Positions 1 through 9,068 of a stretch of DNA of 64,000 nt are shown one piece after another. Below the pieces are notes generated by a model. The model saw only the letters and a list, made by a program, of their open reading frames with translations, ran no database searches and had not been told where the DNA came from. The stretch's first letter is position 1. Each line of letters opens with the position of its first letter. The stretch spans positions 124,001 through 188,000 of the forward strand of contig NZ_FORM01000001.1 in NCBI RefSeq assembly GCF_900114005.1, read 5' to 3'. This DNA comes from Olleya namhaensis. Its GTDB lineage: Bacteria > Bacteroidota > Bacteroidia > Flavobacteriales > Flavobacteriaceae. Both the position numbers and the translations under genes were made by a program.

Positions 1-69
1 TTTACTTTTAATGAAATTGGTTTAAGATTTAAATGGTTACTATTTGAAAAGCCTGTATTTAGGGACTAA
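1..69 (+). CDS. 3' end of an unidentified protein (partial)
   Basis: Frame 1 stays open from the first base of the window to a TAA at 67-69 and reads as plausible protein (ending FEKPVFRD). It is followed by a strong bidirectional hairpin terminator, as expected for the end of a gene convergent with the one at 152. Only 22 residues are visible, too few to name a family. It could also be a chance open frame. Confidence 0.45.
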   Translation, partial: FTFNEIGLRFKWLLFEKPVFRD

Positions 70-100
70 AATAAATAACATTTAAAATAAGACATAAAAA

Positions 101-127
101 AAAACACAAGCCTCACGCTTGTGTTTT
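101..127. terminator. Bidirectional intrinsic terminator
   Basis: Perfect 11-bp stem (101-111 with 117-127, core ACACAAGC/GCTTGTGT) with loop CTCAC. It is flanked by an A-run on the left and a T-run on the right, so it can serve transcripts from either side: the partial plus-strand gene and the minus-strand thioredoxin-like gene. Confidence 0.85.
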
Positions 128-151
128 TTAGTAAAGGATAGTGCTATTAAT

Positions 152-919
152 TTATCCTCTATTCGCTTTTACTGGACAACCTATTGCTTTTGTTAGAGTA
201 ACCGTTGGTTTTTTACCAGCTTCTAATGCTTTAATCGCATCTTCTACATATTTAACTTTTACATCCTCTGGCGATTTAGAATTATCATCAATTGCACCAA
301 TATATTGGACTTTACGATCTTTATCCAATACAAATACGTGCGGTGTTCTTACGGCTCCGTATTGTGGATAGATCTTCTGTCCTTCGTCTACTAAATAGAC
401 AAACGGAAATCCTTTTTCTTTAGCTCTTGCTTGCATTGCTGCATAACCTTCTTTTTCATTTTCAGGACTATTTGGGTTAATTGCTATTACAGCATAACCT
501 TGTGGTGCATAGGTGTTATGTAATGCTATTAAACGGTCTTCGTATAATTTTGCAAAAGGACACTCGTTACAAGTAAAGGTCACAATATATCCTTTAGCAT
601 TTTTAATACTTGCTAAAGACACCATTGTTCCATCTACATTTTTAAGACTAAAATCAGTTGCAACGTCTCCAATATTATACCCTCCAATTTCTTCTAACGT
701 TTTAATTTGCTCTGGGCTACCTCCTTTTGGCGGTCCTTTTCTGTCACCTCCATGTGGAGGACCTTTACGATCTCCATCAGGATGCTTACCATCCGGTCCA
801 TGTTTATGATCACCTTGCTCTAAAGCGGTGTCATTTTTATGATTCTCTTTGTCCTTACAAGACACTAGTACAATTGCACATATAGCAATCATAGATAATA
901 TTGCAGTTATTCTTCTCAT
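152..919 (-). CDS. Thioredoxin-fold lipoprotein (AhpC/TSA-redoxin type) with His/Gly/Pro-rich linker
   Basis: 255 aa. The N-terminus is a lipoprotein signal (hydrophobic stretch ending in VLVSC, Cys about 21), so it is probably anchored in a membrane facing the periplasm. Residues about 35-70 are a low-complexity segment rich in H, G, P, D and K (repeats of DRKGPPHGG type). A redoxin fold follows with the CxxC motif FTCNECPFAK, and the PxVFVLD strand near RTPHVFVLDKD supports the thioredoxin assignment. It most likely acts as a thiol-disulfide oxidoreductase or peroxiredoxin-like protein; the substrate is unknown. The His-rich linker may bind metal, which is inference. It lies 6 bp downstream of the TlpA-like gene and is probably co-transcribed with it. 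Confidence 0.8.
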   Translation of the reverse strand: MRRITAILSMIAICAIVLVSCKDKENHKNDTALEQGDHKHGPDGKHPDGDRKGPPHGGDRKGPPKGGSPEQIKTLEEIGGYNIGDVATDFSLKNVDGTMVSLASIKNAKGYIVTFTCNECPFAKLYEDRLIALHNTYAPQGYAVIAINPNSPENEKEGYAAMQARAKEKGFPFVYLVDEGQKIYPQYGAVRTPHVFVLDKDRKVQYIGAIDDNSKSPEDVKVKYVEDAIKALEAGKKPTVTLTKAIGCPVKANRG

Positions 920-925
920 CTTAAA

Positions 926-1462
926 TTAGTTATTAATTGTATTATTTATTTCAGTTTCTAAATCAGATTCACTTTCAAATGAGCGCTCAAAAAACTCGCG
1001 CTTTGTATTATTAAAAATAATAGTATAAGGTATGGCTCCCGACCAATTTGGATCTATTTTATTTATCCAAGTATTAGCATCGGCATCGTCTAAAATCACC
1101 ACTTTGTTAGTGATATTTTTTTGCTTTAAAAATGGCTTTAGTTTAGTTTCAATATCCTTAGGAAAATCCATACTGACTAATAACACCTCAACATCAGGAT
1201 GTTTATCCGCATAGGCTTGGATATATGGTAACTCTTTAACGCAAGGTGCGCACCACATGGCCCAGAAATTAACAATGTAGGTTTTGCTACTATCTGTATA
1301 TAATAAAGGTTCTAACTGGTCAAAGTTGTAAACAGGAATATTTGTATTGTTTGCAACCACAACATCACTTTTAGTATTGTTACAGCTTACTAATAAACAG
1401 AACATAACTAACAACACTAGTGGCTGTTGTAATTTTAGTTTTAAAACGTGTCTTTTTTCCAA
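926..1462 (-). CDS. TlpA-like thioredoxin lipoprotein
   Basis: 178 aa. The signal peptide ends in a lipobox (LLVSC), so this should be a lipid-anchored periplasmic protein. The redox motif is WAMWCAPCVKE (CxxC as CAPC), followed by a thioredoxin fold with IPYTIIFN carrying the cis-Pro. It belongs to the TlpA/ResA group of disulfide reductases that keep exported cysteines reduced, for example in cytochrome maturation; the actual partner is not visible. First gene of a two-gene operon with the thioredoxin-fold lipoprotein just downstream. The roughly 160 bp upstream hold no gene. Confidence 0.85.
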   Translation of the reverse strand: MEKRHVLKLKLQQPLVLLVMFCLLVSCNNTKSDVVVANNTNIPVYNFDQLEPLLYTDSSKTYIVNFWAMWCAPCVKELPYIQAYADKHPDVEVLLVSMDFPKDIETKLKPFLKQKNITNKVVILDDADANTWINKIDPNWSGAIPYTIIFNNTKREFFERSFESESDLETEINNTINN

Positions 1463-1623
1463 AATCCAGAAAGGGTTAAAAACATAAGACTTTCTAAATC
1501 CAAGAAGGTTTAATTTGGGGTAGTTTTAATTCTGTTAAATTTTCAAAAAGAAAAAATATTAAGTCGTCATCTTTCAAAATGACAAGTTGTGTCAAAATTC
1601 AATTAAAAAAAAAGCTATTAAAA

Positions 1624-2604
1624 TTACAACTCTAAATGCAATGCGTCTAATCCTATCGAATAGATATTACCTGTGCCATTTTGAGCTCTATTAGCAATCG
1701 CTTTAAATTCTTTTATAGAATTTATTTTAGATGAATCTACTACAACTCTTTCGCTTGTAAAATAGAAAGTGTTGCGGTTAACATCTACAAATGGGCAAAA
1801 ATCTAACTTATCAGAATTAATGTCTTTTCCCATGTTTTTTGATGGACTCCAACGACCAGATTTATCTTTTAAACTATAATATAAATCGCCACCACCAAAG
1901 CCATCTGCCCGTCCATAAGAACTAAAAATCAACAAATTTTCTTCTGGATTAACATAAGCATTAAACTCGTAATGTTTTGTATTTATGGTACTGTCTAAGA
2001 CCGACGGTTTTTGATAAACTCCATTTACTTTTTTCGACACAAAAAGATCTTCTTTACCTATCCCTTCCGGTTTTGTTGCCGTAAAATAAAGACTCCCGTT
2101 GTTGCTTAGTGAAGGGTAAAATTCGTCTTCTGTTGTATTTATAGTATTGTTCAATGGTTTTGGCTCGCCCCATTTACCTTCAATCTTATGACTATACCAA
2201 ATATTATAATCTTTACGTGTATTATCGTTATTAATTGGTCTATTGGATGCAAAAAACAAGGTATTCCCTTGATCTGTATAAAAAGGTTCGATATCTTGAT
2301 AAACTCCAGAAAAAGAAACTAATTCAGGTTTACTCCAAACCCCACCAACTTTATTGAGTTGAACTAAACTTCTTCTTTGTTGTTTATAATCTCCCAAAGT
2401 ATACATTAATTGATTCCCGTCGGGAGAAACAGCTAAATCACGTTGATACAATCCTGTTGAGATAATACCGTCTCCAAATAACGTCGGTCTATTTTTAGTT
2501 ACTTCTAAATTTAGAGTCGTTTCTTGATTAGCATCTACCTCTTTACATCCTAAACAAATTAAGCTAATAGTTAACGCTAACAATAGTATGTATTTTAATC
2601 TCAC
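1624..2604 (-). CDS. PD40 (WD40-like/TolB-type) beta-propeller lipoprotein
   Basis: 326 aa. Signal peptide with lipobox (SLICLGC). The body has repeated blades of the PD40 type (phrases such as DQGNTLFFASNRP, NNGSLYFTATKP, NRNTFYFTSER), typical of Bacteroidota surface or periplasmic propellers related to TolB. No catalytic motif is seen, so a structural or binding role is most likely. Single-gene unit: a gap of about 160 bp separates it from the downstream gene and about 90 bp from the upstream permease. Confidence 0.75.
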   Translation of the reverse strand: MRLKYILLLALTISLICLGCKEVDANQETTLNLEVTKNRPTLFGDGIISTGLYQRDLAVSPDGNQLMYTLGDYKQQRRSLVQLNKVGGVWSKPELVSFSGVYQDIEPFYTDQGNTLFFASNRPINNDNTRKDYNIWYSHKIEGKWGEPKPLNNTINTTEDEFYPSLSNNGSLYFTATKPEGIGKEDLFVSKKVNGVYQKPSVLDSTINTKHYEFNAYVNPEENLLIFSSYGRADGFGGGDLYYSLKDKSGRWSPSKNMGKDINSDKLDFCPFVDVNRNTFYFTSERVVVDSSKINSIKEFKAIANRAQNGTGNIYSIGLDALHLEL

Positions 2605-2694
2605 GTGGTTTTAAATATATAAAAGGTTACTTTTTGTTGCCTAAATATACAACTTCAGGATGTTTTACGTTACTATAAAAAGAAGAAGACTTAC

Positions 2695-3978
2695 TTACTT
2701 TTTAAAGCCAACCGTTTTATAAACCCACTCCATCACAAAGCAAAACACAATAATACCTAAGGCGACTAGCACTCCAGTAACATTAGTTTCAAATTGTTGG
2801 ACAATAAGCGTACTAAAAGCTAACAGACACAATACACTAGCTATTAAATGTATGCTTTTTTTAGACTCTAATTCTTGATACTTTTTAAATCCTATATAGT
2901 TAACTAGACAAAAAATCAATAAAAAACCCGCACTTCCAGCTGTAGAAATACTTTCTAGATTAAAGACATTAACCAATATAATGGATAAAATTGCAGTTAC
3001 TAAATACCCAATAGGTTTGCCCCAAAAAATATGGCAAAAATAACGTGGTAACTCTTGATCTTCAGCAATGTCATAGTTTACGCGTCCACTTCCTAAAATG
3101 GTTGCATTAATAGCAGAAAAAGTAGAAATCAAAGCTGTAATGGTAATAATAGTAAATCCTATCTGCCCTAAAGTAGGCGCCGCTGCTTGTGCCAAAACAT
3201 AATCTTTAGCACTTGCTATTTTTTCAAAAGGTAAAGACCCAACGGTAACTATTGCAATTAATATGTATAAAACCACTACAAAACCGACTGCTCCAAAATA
3301 GGCTTTTTCTGTGTTTTTCTCACGGTCTTTTAAATCTGAAATAGAATTGGCTATTAGCTCAAAACCTTCATAGGCTACAAAAATCACCATTCCTCCTGAG
3401 AGTAATAAAAAAGGACTTTCCCAATTACTTGGCTGTAATTGATGTAAATTTTCTGGGTGTAAGGAAAACCCATAAAATCCAATGCCTATAAAAGCAACTA
3501 ATATTAACAACTTTACTATAACCGCGACAGACTCAATACGCCCAACCAAACTTACACTTAGGTAATTAATGGCTAAGGCTAATATAATTATAAAGGTTTG
3601 ACAGATACGCACATCCATTGCCTTCTCTCCTGTAATAGAAAATAACTCGGCTGCATAAGACCCAAATGCCGATGCGTATAAAGCTAACATCACGATATAA
3701 CTTATCCAAAGGAGATTATTTATTCCTCCTGCAAAAACTCCGTTTCCAAATTGTTGATGCACAAACCTAACCGTCCCCCCATTTTCAGGAAACTTCCTGG
3801 ATAATTTAGCATAAGAATAGGCTGTTAATAACGCAATAATACCTGCAAATAAAAAGGCAACAGGTGTTCCTCCTTTTGCTAATGACACCGCTAATCCTAG
3901 AACAGCAAAGATACCACCACCAACCATGCCTCCAATCCCAATAGAAATAGCGTCTTTTAATGTTATTTGTTTCCCCAT
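2695..3978 (-). CDS. APC-superfamily amino-acid permease
   Basis: 427 aa with about 12 hydrophobic segments. The N-terminal signature GIGGMVGGGIFAVLG matches the glycine-rich TM1 of amino acid/polyamine/organocation transporters, and YEGFELIANSISDLKD in the middle matches the conserved TM6 region of the same family. It is an inner-membrane transporter, probably for amino acids by proton symport or exchange; the substrate cannot be told from sequence. Monocistronic, divergent from the histidine kinase gene at 4305. Confidence 0.85.
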   Translation of the reverse strand: MGKQITLKDAISIGIGGMVGGGIFAVLGLAVSLAKGGTPVAFLFAGIIALLTAYSYAKLSRKFPENGGTVRFVHQQFGNGVFAGGINNLLWISYIVMLALYASAFGSYAAELFSITGEKAMDVRICQTFIIILALAINYLSVSLVGRIESVAVIVKLLILVAFIGIGFYGFSLHPENLHQLQPSNWESPFLLLSGGMVIFVAYEGFELIANSISDLKDREKNTEKAYFGAVGFVVVLYILIAIVTVGSLPFEKIASAKDYVLAQAAAPTLGQIGFTIITITALISTFSAINATILGSGRVNYDIAEDQELPRYFCHIFWGKPIGYLVTAILSIILVNVFNLESISTAGSAGFLLIFCLVNYIGFKKYQELESKKSIHLIASVLCLLAFSTLIVQQFETNVTGVLVALGIIVFCFVMEWVYKTVGFKK

Positions 3979-4214
3979 TAGTATTACGTTTTAAGCATTA
4001 AAGGTACAACTATTAAAAAAAAAAACTTATGACTTATCACCAACAAAACTAAAAAAAACCGAATGCTTTTCGCACTACAAAACAACTTAAAATACACTTT
4101 GTAAAATACTGATAACGGAACGTTTCATCTATACAATTACATATTTCATAAAAAAAACGTCACAAAAGTCATGTTTTTTAACGGATTAATCCACTTTTAA
4201 ACTGCACTTAATAT

Positions 4215-4222
4215 TATATTTG
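4215..4222 (+). promoter_or_regulatory. Bacteroidota -7 element (TATATTTG) for the 4305 kinase; 3979-4304 intergenic
   Basis: The 326-bp space between the divergent permease and kinase genes contains one exact TAnnTTTG motif on the plus strand, which would give a leader of about 75 nt for the kinase. I see no clear -33 TTG and no terminator or open frame here; the rest is AT-rich with several A/T homopolymers. Confidence 0.5.
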
Positions 4223-4304
4223 TAATCAACCAATTACGTTTTCGCTAAAAACAATCAATCCAACACTACAAAGCCCTAACTTTTTAGTAATAAACAACTT
4301 AACC

Positions 4305-5819
4305 ATGAAAGAACTCTATAATCAGTTATTTCAAAAACACAAGACTGAAGATAACACTTCACTAACCTACATGGACTCCTTGCAAAGAGATATTGCAATT
4401 GGCTCTTGGGAAGTAAACCTACAAACGGATACCGTTATTTGGAGTGCAATGACCAAAACCATACATGAGGTAGAACAAGACTATCAACCTAATGTAAAAG
4501 AAGGGGTAAACTTTTTTTTAGAAGGGTATAATCGCGACTTAATTAGTCTATTATTTGCTAGGGCAGTTAATGACCAACAATCTTACGACAGAGAGTTTCA
4601 ATTAAAAACAGCAAAAAACAACATAAAGTGGGTCCGTATTGTTGCTTATCCTGTAATAGAAGATAATAAAACAAAGAAAGTAATTGGTGTATTACAAGAT
4701 ATTACTGAAAAGAACAATACACTAAATGAGCTTAAACTAAAAGAAGAACTTATACGTACAACTTTTGAGCATGCTCCAAATGGCATGGCTTTGGTAAGTT
4801 TATCTGGAGAAATAATAACATTAAACAAAACCTTTTGCGACTACTTAGGATACACTACGGAAGAACTTATTGGATGTAAAATAAACAAGCTTTCTCATCC
4901 TGGAGACATAGATATTATCCCTGCCAATATTAAAAATTTAATAGATGGGGTTTCTGACAAGTTTGAATGTGAAAAGCGGTATATCAAAAAAGATGGTTCG
5001 TATATAAATTGCATTTTATCGATATCAATATTGAGAAACGAAAATAATCAACCCATTCACTTTATTTCGCATTTAATAGATATAACAGAACGTAAAGTCG
5101 CCCATAAAGAAGTAGAAACATTACTAACTACTACTAAAAGTCAAAATGAAAAACTTTTAAATTTTGCGCATATTGTCTCTCATAATTTAAGATCACATTC
5201 TGGTAATCTAGAAATGTTATTAGATATAATGAAAACTGATTTACCAGAATGTACAGAAAATGAGTTTTTCCCCTTAATAGAAGAGGCTGTAAATAATTTA
5301 AGCGAAACGATTAGTAATCTAAATGAGGTATCCATAATAAACTCCAAAGAAAGTAAAGATTTAAAAGCGGTAAACTTATTAAAAACAACACATACTGCTT
5401 TAGCTAATTTTAAAGCTAGTATAATAGCTACGGATGCTAAAATAAACATTAGTATAGACAGCAATATATATGTACTAGTTATACCAGCTTATTTAGATAG
5501 TATTTTATTTAATTTAATATCTAACAGTATTAAATACAAAAGACCTGATGCAACACCTGTAATTAATATTAGCGCCCAACAAACCACCGATTTTATAAAA
5601 ATAACAGTATCGGATAATGGTCTTGGGATTGATTTGGATTTACACAAAAATAAAATTTTTGGACTTTATAAAACATTCCACAAACATCAAGAAGCAAGAG
5701 GCTTAGGACTTTATATTACAAAAAATCAAGTAGAAGCTATGAACGGAAAAATTAACGTAAGTAGCAAACCAAATGAAGGAACAACGTTTACAATACACTT
5801 AAAACATGAAGCACATTGA
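4305..5819 (+). CDS. PAS-domain sensor histidine kinase
   Basis: 504 aa, no membrane segment, so probably cytoplasmic. Two PAS domains (about 25-140 and 150-265, the latter with HAPNGMALVSLSGEI and a PAC-type tail ending HLIDITERK). The HisKA phosphoacceptor motif is FAHIVSHNLRSHSGN with His293. It is followed by an N-box (NLISNSIKYK), G1 box (SDNGLGID) and G2 box (ARGLGLYITKNQ) of the ATPase domain. The H-box has N instead of the common E/D after His, seen in many Bacteroidota kinases. Its last 14 bp overlap the response regulator gene, so the two are almost certainly a cognate pair. The signal is unknown. Confidence 0.88.
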   Translation: MKELYNQLFQKHKTEDNTSLTYMDSLQRDIAIGSWEVNLQTDTVIWSAMTKTIHEVEQDYQPNVKEGVNFFLEGYNRDLISLLFARAVNDQQSYDREFQLKTAKNNIKWVRIVAYPVIEDNKTKKVIGVLQDITEKNNTLNELKLKEELIRTTFEHAPNGMALVSLSGEIITLNKTFCDYLGYTTEELIGCKINKLSHPGDIDIIPANIKNLIDGVSDKFECEKRYIKKDGSYINCILSISILRNENNQPIHFISHLIDITERKVAHKEVETLLTTTKSQNEKLLNFAHIVSHNLRSHSGNLEMLLDIMKTDLPECTENEFFPLIEEAVNNLSETISNLNEVSIINSKESKDLKAVNLLKTTHTALANFKASIIATDAKINISIDSNIYVLVIPAYLDSILFNLISNSIKYKRPDATPVINISAQQTTDFIKITVSDNGLGIDLDLHKNKIFGLYKTFHKHQEARGLGLYITKNQVEAMNGKINVSSKPNEGTTFTIHLKHEAH

Positions 5820-6207
5820 CACCACCTGCTTAATTGATGACGATCGCATTTTTATATTTGCTGCTAAAAGAATATTAAAAGCAACAAATTTTTGCAACAA
5901 TTTTACCATCTATAATAACGGTGCCGAAGCTTTAACAGGATTAAGAGATATTATAAAATCTGGGAATAATATTCCTGATTTAATTTTATTAGATCTAAAT
6001 ATGCCTATTATGGACGGATGGCAATTTTTAGATGAATTTGTTAAGATTGAAAACTCTAAAAAAACAACCTTATATATTGTTAGCTCATCTATAGATCCCG
6101 CTGATTCAGAAAAAGCAAAACAATACGAGCAAATTACGGACTTTATAGTAAAACCAATAACTAAAGATGCTCTTACAGAAATAGTTAACACTATAAATAC
6201 TAAATAA
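5806..6207 (+). CDS. Single-domain response regulator (CheY-like)
   Basis: 133 aa, one receiver domain only. The acidic pocket DDD is at 11-13, the phospho-acceptor Asp63 is in LILLDLNMPIMDGW, and the conserved Lys is in FIVKPITKD. There is no output domain, so it must act by protein contact or as a phosphorelay intermediate. It starts inside the 3' end of the PAS kinase gene (14-bp overlap, translational coupling), which makes that kinase the likely phosphodonor. Confidence 0.88.
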   Translation: MKHIDTTCLIDDDRIFIFAAKRILKATNFCNNFTIYNNGAEALTGLRDIIKSGNNIPDLILLDLNMPIMDGWQFLDEFVKIENSKKTTLYIVSSSIDPADSEKAKQYEQITDFIVKPITKDALTEIVNTINTK

Positions 6208-6224
6208 TTATCTTAACAAAAAAA

Positions 6225-6246
6225 GGCAAAAGATTTCTCTTTTGCC
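6225..6246 (-). terminator. Intrinsic terminator of the 872-aa T9SS gene
   Basis: Perfect 9-bp stem (GGCAAAAGA at 6225-6233, TCTTTTGCC at 6238-6246) with loop TTTC. The A-run at 6218-6224 becomes the U-tract on the minus strand, so it mainly stops transcripts of the gene ending at 6326. There is no T-run on the plus side for the response regulator. Confidence 0.75.
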
Positions 6247-6325
6247 CCTAGCAGAAACCAATCGTAAAATGCTATTATTAGTTCTTAGGTTTCCACATCT
6301 ATCAATCAAAACTATAATGAAAGCG

Positions 6326-8944
6326 CTATTTAACCAATAGCTTTAAGGGATTATAGTGTGCCTTTGTGCTTGATAATTTACAGATATACAATCCTGAACT
6401 AAATTGTTCTCCATTTATTGCAATCTGATTTTTACCTACCTGTGTTTTTACTGTTCTATTAAGTACTACTTTACCTAATTGGTCATATATAACCAACTGT
6501 ACCGTCTCCGATTGATTAGACACAAACTGAATACTTGAAGTGTCCACCATTGGGTTTGGGTATGCTGCAAGCGTATTAATTGTTTGCGATTCAAAATCAT
6601 TTACCGATAAACTATTACCTCTTGAAAAACGAACATCTTGTAAATTCATTTCTTTAGTCGTAGTTACCCCATCATTACTTACCATTGTAAACACAATAGT
6701 TACAATATCATTAGCCTCTAAATCAGTATTTAAAGTCGATGTAAACTCTGAAAACATGATTGCATAACTTTCTAAATCCTCCGTTAAAGCAATTGTTGTT
6801 TTATATTGCTCTTCCCAAATTGTAATACTTTCCTTTACTAAAGTAATTTCTAAATTACCAGTACCACTTGCTCTTAGCTTAAAACTATTATAATCTTCAG
6901 ACACATCTACTGCTTTAAAACGCGGTGTTAATGCACGGTATGCAGCAACATAAGTGCTAGTTGTAGCATTTAGTGCTACGTTTCTTTCTATTGGAAAATC
7001 TTGATCATCAAAAGTCATTGTGTTTTCTGAGATTTGATAATTGTTTACTGTTGTACTAGCTTCAGAATCATCAACTCCCCAAGGTCCATCAGACATAAAT
7101 AAATCATCCGGTGTATTAACACCATCACCTATTCTAAAACCAATATCAAACAAGTGTCCTGTTGGCACTGTTATGTTTGTAATATAGTTTTCGTTTAAAT
7201 CAAGGTTAGACGTTGTGTAATTAAAATCGTTAGTTTCTGTTGTTCTAAAACCAGAATCAAAGTTTACCATTGTTGTTGCGTTGGTATTTATAATTTGAAG
7301 ATCTAAAGCCCCATTATTATAATGTCCTTTTCTAACAAAAACTGTTGGAGGTGCTGACAATTGGTAATCTAAAATTGGCTTTTCAGTATCTAATAAATTT
7401 AGTACCTCTTGTGCTAAACTGTATAAATCGTCTATCGAATCTGACCAAATTTGAAAGTTATAAAATGTAACATCAGTTTCATATAAATCTAAATTCCAGT
7501 GTGACTCTACTGCAAAATTAGCATCACTATTTTCAACTTTAGCGGATAAGCTTAATACATACTCGAAACTACCATCTTCGTTTTTTATAATAGACTTGAT
7601 AAAAGCGTGATCATTAATATCCATCGTTGACACAGTAATTAATTCAGCTCCCAATAATCTGTCACAAATATATTTAGTGTGTTCATAAACCCCATTTTCT
7701 GTTTTTAAGGCTAAAACCGAAGCGATAGAAGCCCCATTTTGCATGTAGTCTACTGAGTATACTTCTGTTGCATTAGTAATATTTAATAGATCTGTAGGTG
7801 TTGATTCTACTGCAAAGTCTTCATTAATTGTATTTAGTGGCACAAAATCCTGTAATTCAAAACTGTTGTTTGCTGTTCTGTAAGCACTACCTGTTTGACG
7901 ACTAGTATCTTTAGTAACACGCTTTGCTGTTTTTTGATCAAACTTATAACTGGTTTTAGCACGGTTAAAATTTCTTTTGTTAATGGCTTCAGACAATCTT
8001 CCGTTACTTTCTAAACCACCATCGTTAGCTGTTGTTGGAGGTGCAATCACTTCGCAACTTCCAAATCCAGAACAAGAAGGGTCTTCGCAATCAATTAACC
8101 CATCACCATCATCATCAATTCCATTATCACAAATTTCTTGTAATACAGGAGCAGATGGGCAACGTGCACCATCATTACTAGCACTTGAAGGTCCAAAAGC
8201 AAATAAATTAGAATCCATTGTAGCGCTTGGTGTTACATCTTGAACACTCTGTATGACATATACAGTTCCCGTTTGATTTGCAGAAACATAAAAACGACCG
8301 TCTGCATCAAAATAAACTGCACCGTACGTATAGTCTAATCCTGATAATATTGGCACTTCACCTAAAGCCTCAACAACACTAGTTGTTGGATTAATACGAT
8401 ATAAAATATTTGAATTTTTTTCTACTGCATATAAGTTACCATCAACTGCATTAAATGCCCAATCATGTACACTTATGTTTTGTGATAACGTTTCTGTAGA
8501 TAAATGTTGTGTATAAGTAGGAGAGTTTGGATTTAAATCCACTTTATAATAACTAGTTCCTCCGGCTTTAAAATAGTAAATGCCATCTGGGCTGATATCT
8601 CCAACATATTTATTACCCGTAGGTAATTCTGGAATTGTAAATGATGTTGTTAAAAAATCATTCCCAATTCTAACTATAGTTCTTGAAGGCGAACTTAAAT
8701 ACCCCCAAATAAAACCATCTGCAGGATTATAAGCTGTTGCATTAATATTACCCGGTGTAATATCTCTTGCAGCAAGATATGAATTACCTGATGCTAAATC
8801 AATTGCATAAACATCGTTATACTGAAACAAATACGCGCTATAATCGCAATTAAAAGGCGTGTCTTGCGCCTGACTTGTTACGCCTAAAAGTAGTACAGCA
8901 AGTACTAACATTTGTTTTTTAAAAGTGTGTAGTTTTGTTATCAT
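6326..8944 (-). CDS. Large secreted protein with T9SS C-terminal sorting domain
   Basis: 872 aa. Signal peptide at 1-27 ending in SQAQ. The N-terminal third resembles a beta-propeller/DUF6923-like region (reads about cell-surface secreted proteins with repeated GNLYAV, GRFYVS strands). A Cys/Asp-rich calcium-binding-like segment follows at about 270-295 (CDNGIDDDGDGLIDCEDPSC), then a large beta-rich region. The last about 75 residues are a type A T9SS sorting domain (AAYPNPMVDTSSIQF ... SGLYICKL). It should be exported by the Sec system and then by T9SS to the surface or medium; adhesion is a guess. Its promoter carries the phased direct repeats also found ahead of the H-NOX operon, so it is a candidate output of that system. 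Confidence 0.85.
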   Translation of the reverse strand: MITKLHTFKKQMLVLAVLLLGVTSQAQDTPFNCDYSAYLFQYNDVYAIDLASGNSYLAARDITPGNINATAYNPADGFIWGYLSSPSRTIVRIGNDFLTTSFTIPELPTGNKYVGDISPDGIYYFKAGGTSYYKVDLNPNSPTYTQHLSTETLSQNISVHDWAFNAVDGNLYAVEKNSNILYRINPTTSVVEALGEVPILSGLDYTYGAVYFDADGRFYVSANQTGTVYVIQSVQDVTPSATMDSNLFAFGPSSASNDGARCPSAPVLQEICDNGIDDDGDGLIDCEDPSCSGFGSCEVIAPPTTANDGGLESNGRLSEAINKRNFNRAKTSYKFDQKTAKRVTKDTSRQTGSAYRTANNSFELQDFVPLNTINEDFAVESTPTDLLNITNATEVYSVDYMQNGASIASVLALKTENGVYEHTKYICDRLLGAELITVSTMDINDHAFIKSIIKNEDGSFEYVLSLSAKVENSDANFAVESHWNLDLYETDVTFYNFQIWSDSIDDLYSLAQEVLNLLDTEKPILDYQLSAPPTVFVRKGHYNNGALDLQIINTNATTMVNFDSGFRTTETNDFNYTTSNLDLNENYITNITVPTGHLFDIGFRIGDGVNTPDDLFMSDGPWGVDDSEASTTVNNYQISENTMTFDDQDFPIERNVALNATTSTYVAAYRALTPRFKAVDVSEDYNSFKLRASGTGNLEITLVKESITIWEEQYKTTIALTEDLESYAIMFSEFTSTLNTDLEANDIVTIVFTMVSNDGVTTTKEMNLQDVRFSRGNSLSVNDFESQTINTLAAYPNPMVDTSSIQFVSNQSETVQLVIYDQLGKVVLNRTVKTQVGKNQIAINGEQFSSGLYICKLSSTKAHYNPLKLLVK

Positions 8945-8970
8945 GGGGTGTATGTTTCTTGTTTACAATA

Positions 8971-9034
8971 CAAATTTACTTTTTAAACCTGCTTGAAATG
9001 TTGTTTTTCGATTGATGCGATCTAAGTATAGACG
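8971..9034 (-). promoter_or_regulatory. Promoter with phased LytTR-like direct repeats (copy 1), for the T9SS gene
   Basis: On the minus strand there is a -7 element TAAATTTG (8971-8978), predicting a start about 20 nt ahead of the ATG at 8944. Upstream, as written on the plus strand, are half-sites GTTTTTCGATT (9003-9013) and AAGTATAGACG (9024-9034), 21 bp apart. The nearer half-site centre base (9009) is 31 bp from the -7 edge, the same distance as at the three sister promoters in this window. Confidence 0.65.
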
Positions 9035-9068
9035 AATGGTAATTAACTGTAGATAAGCGCTTTTAATA

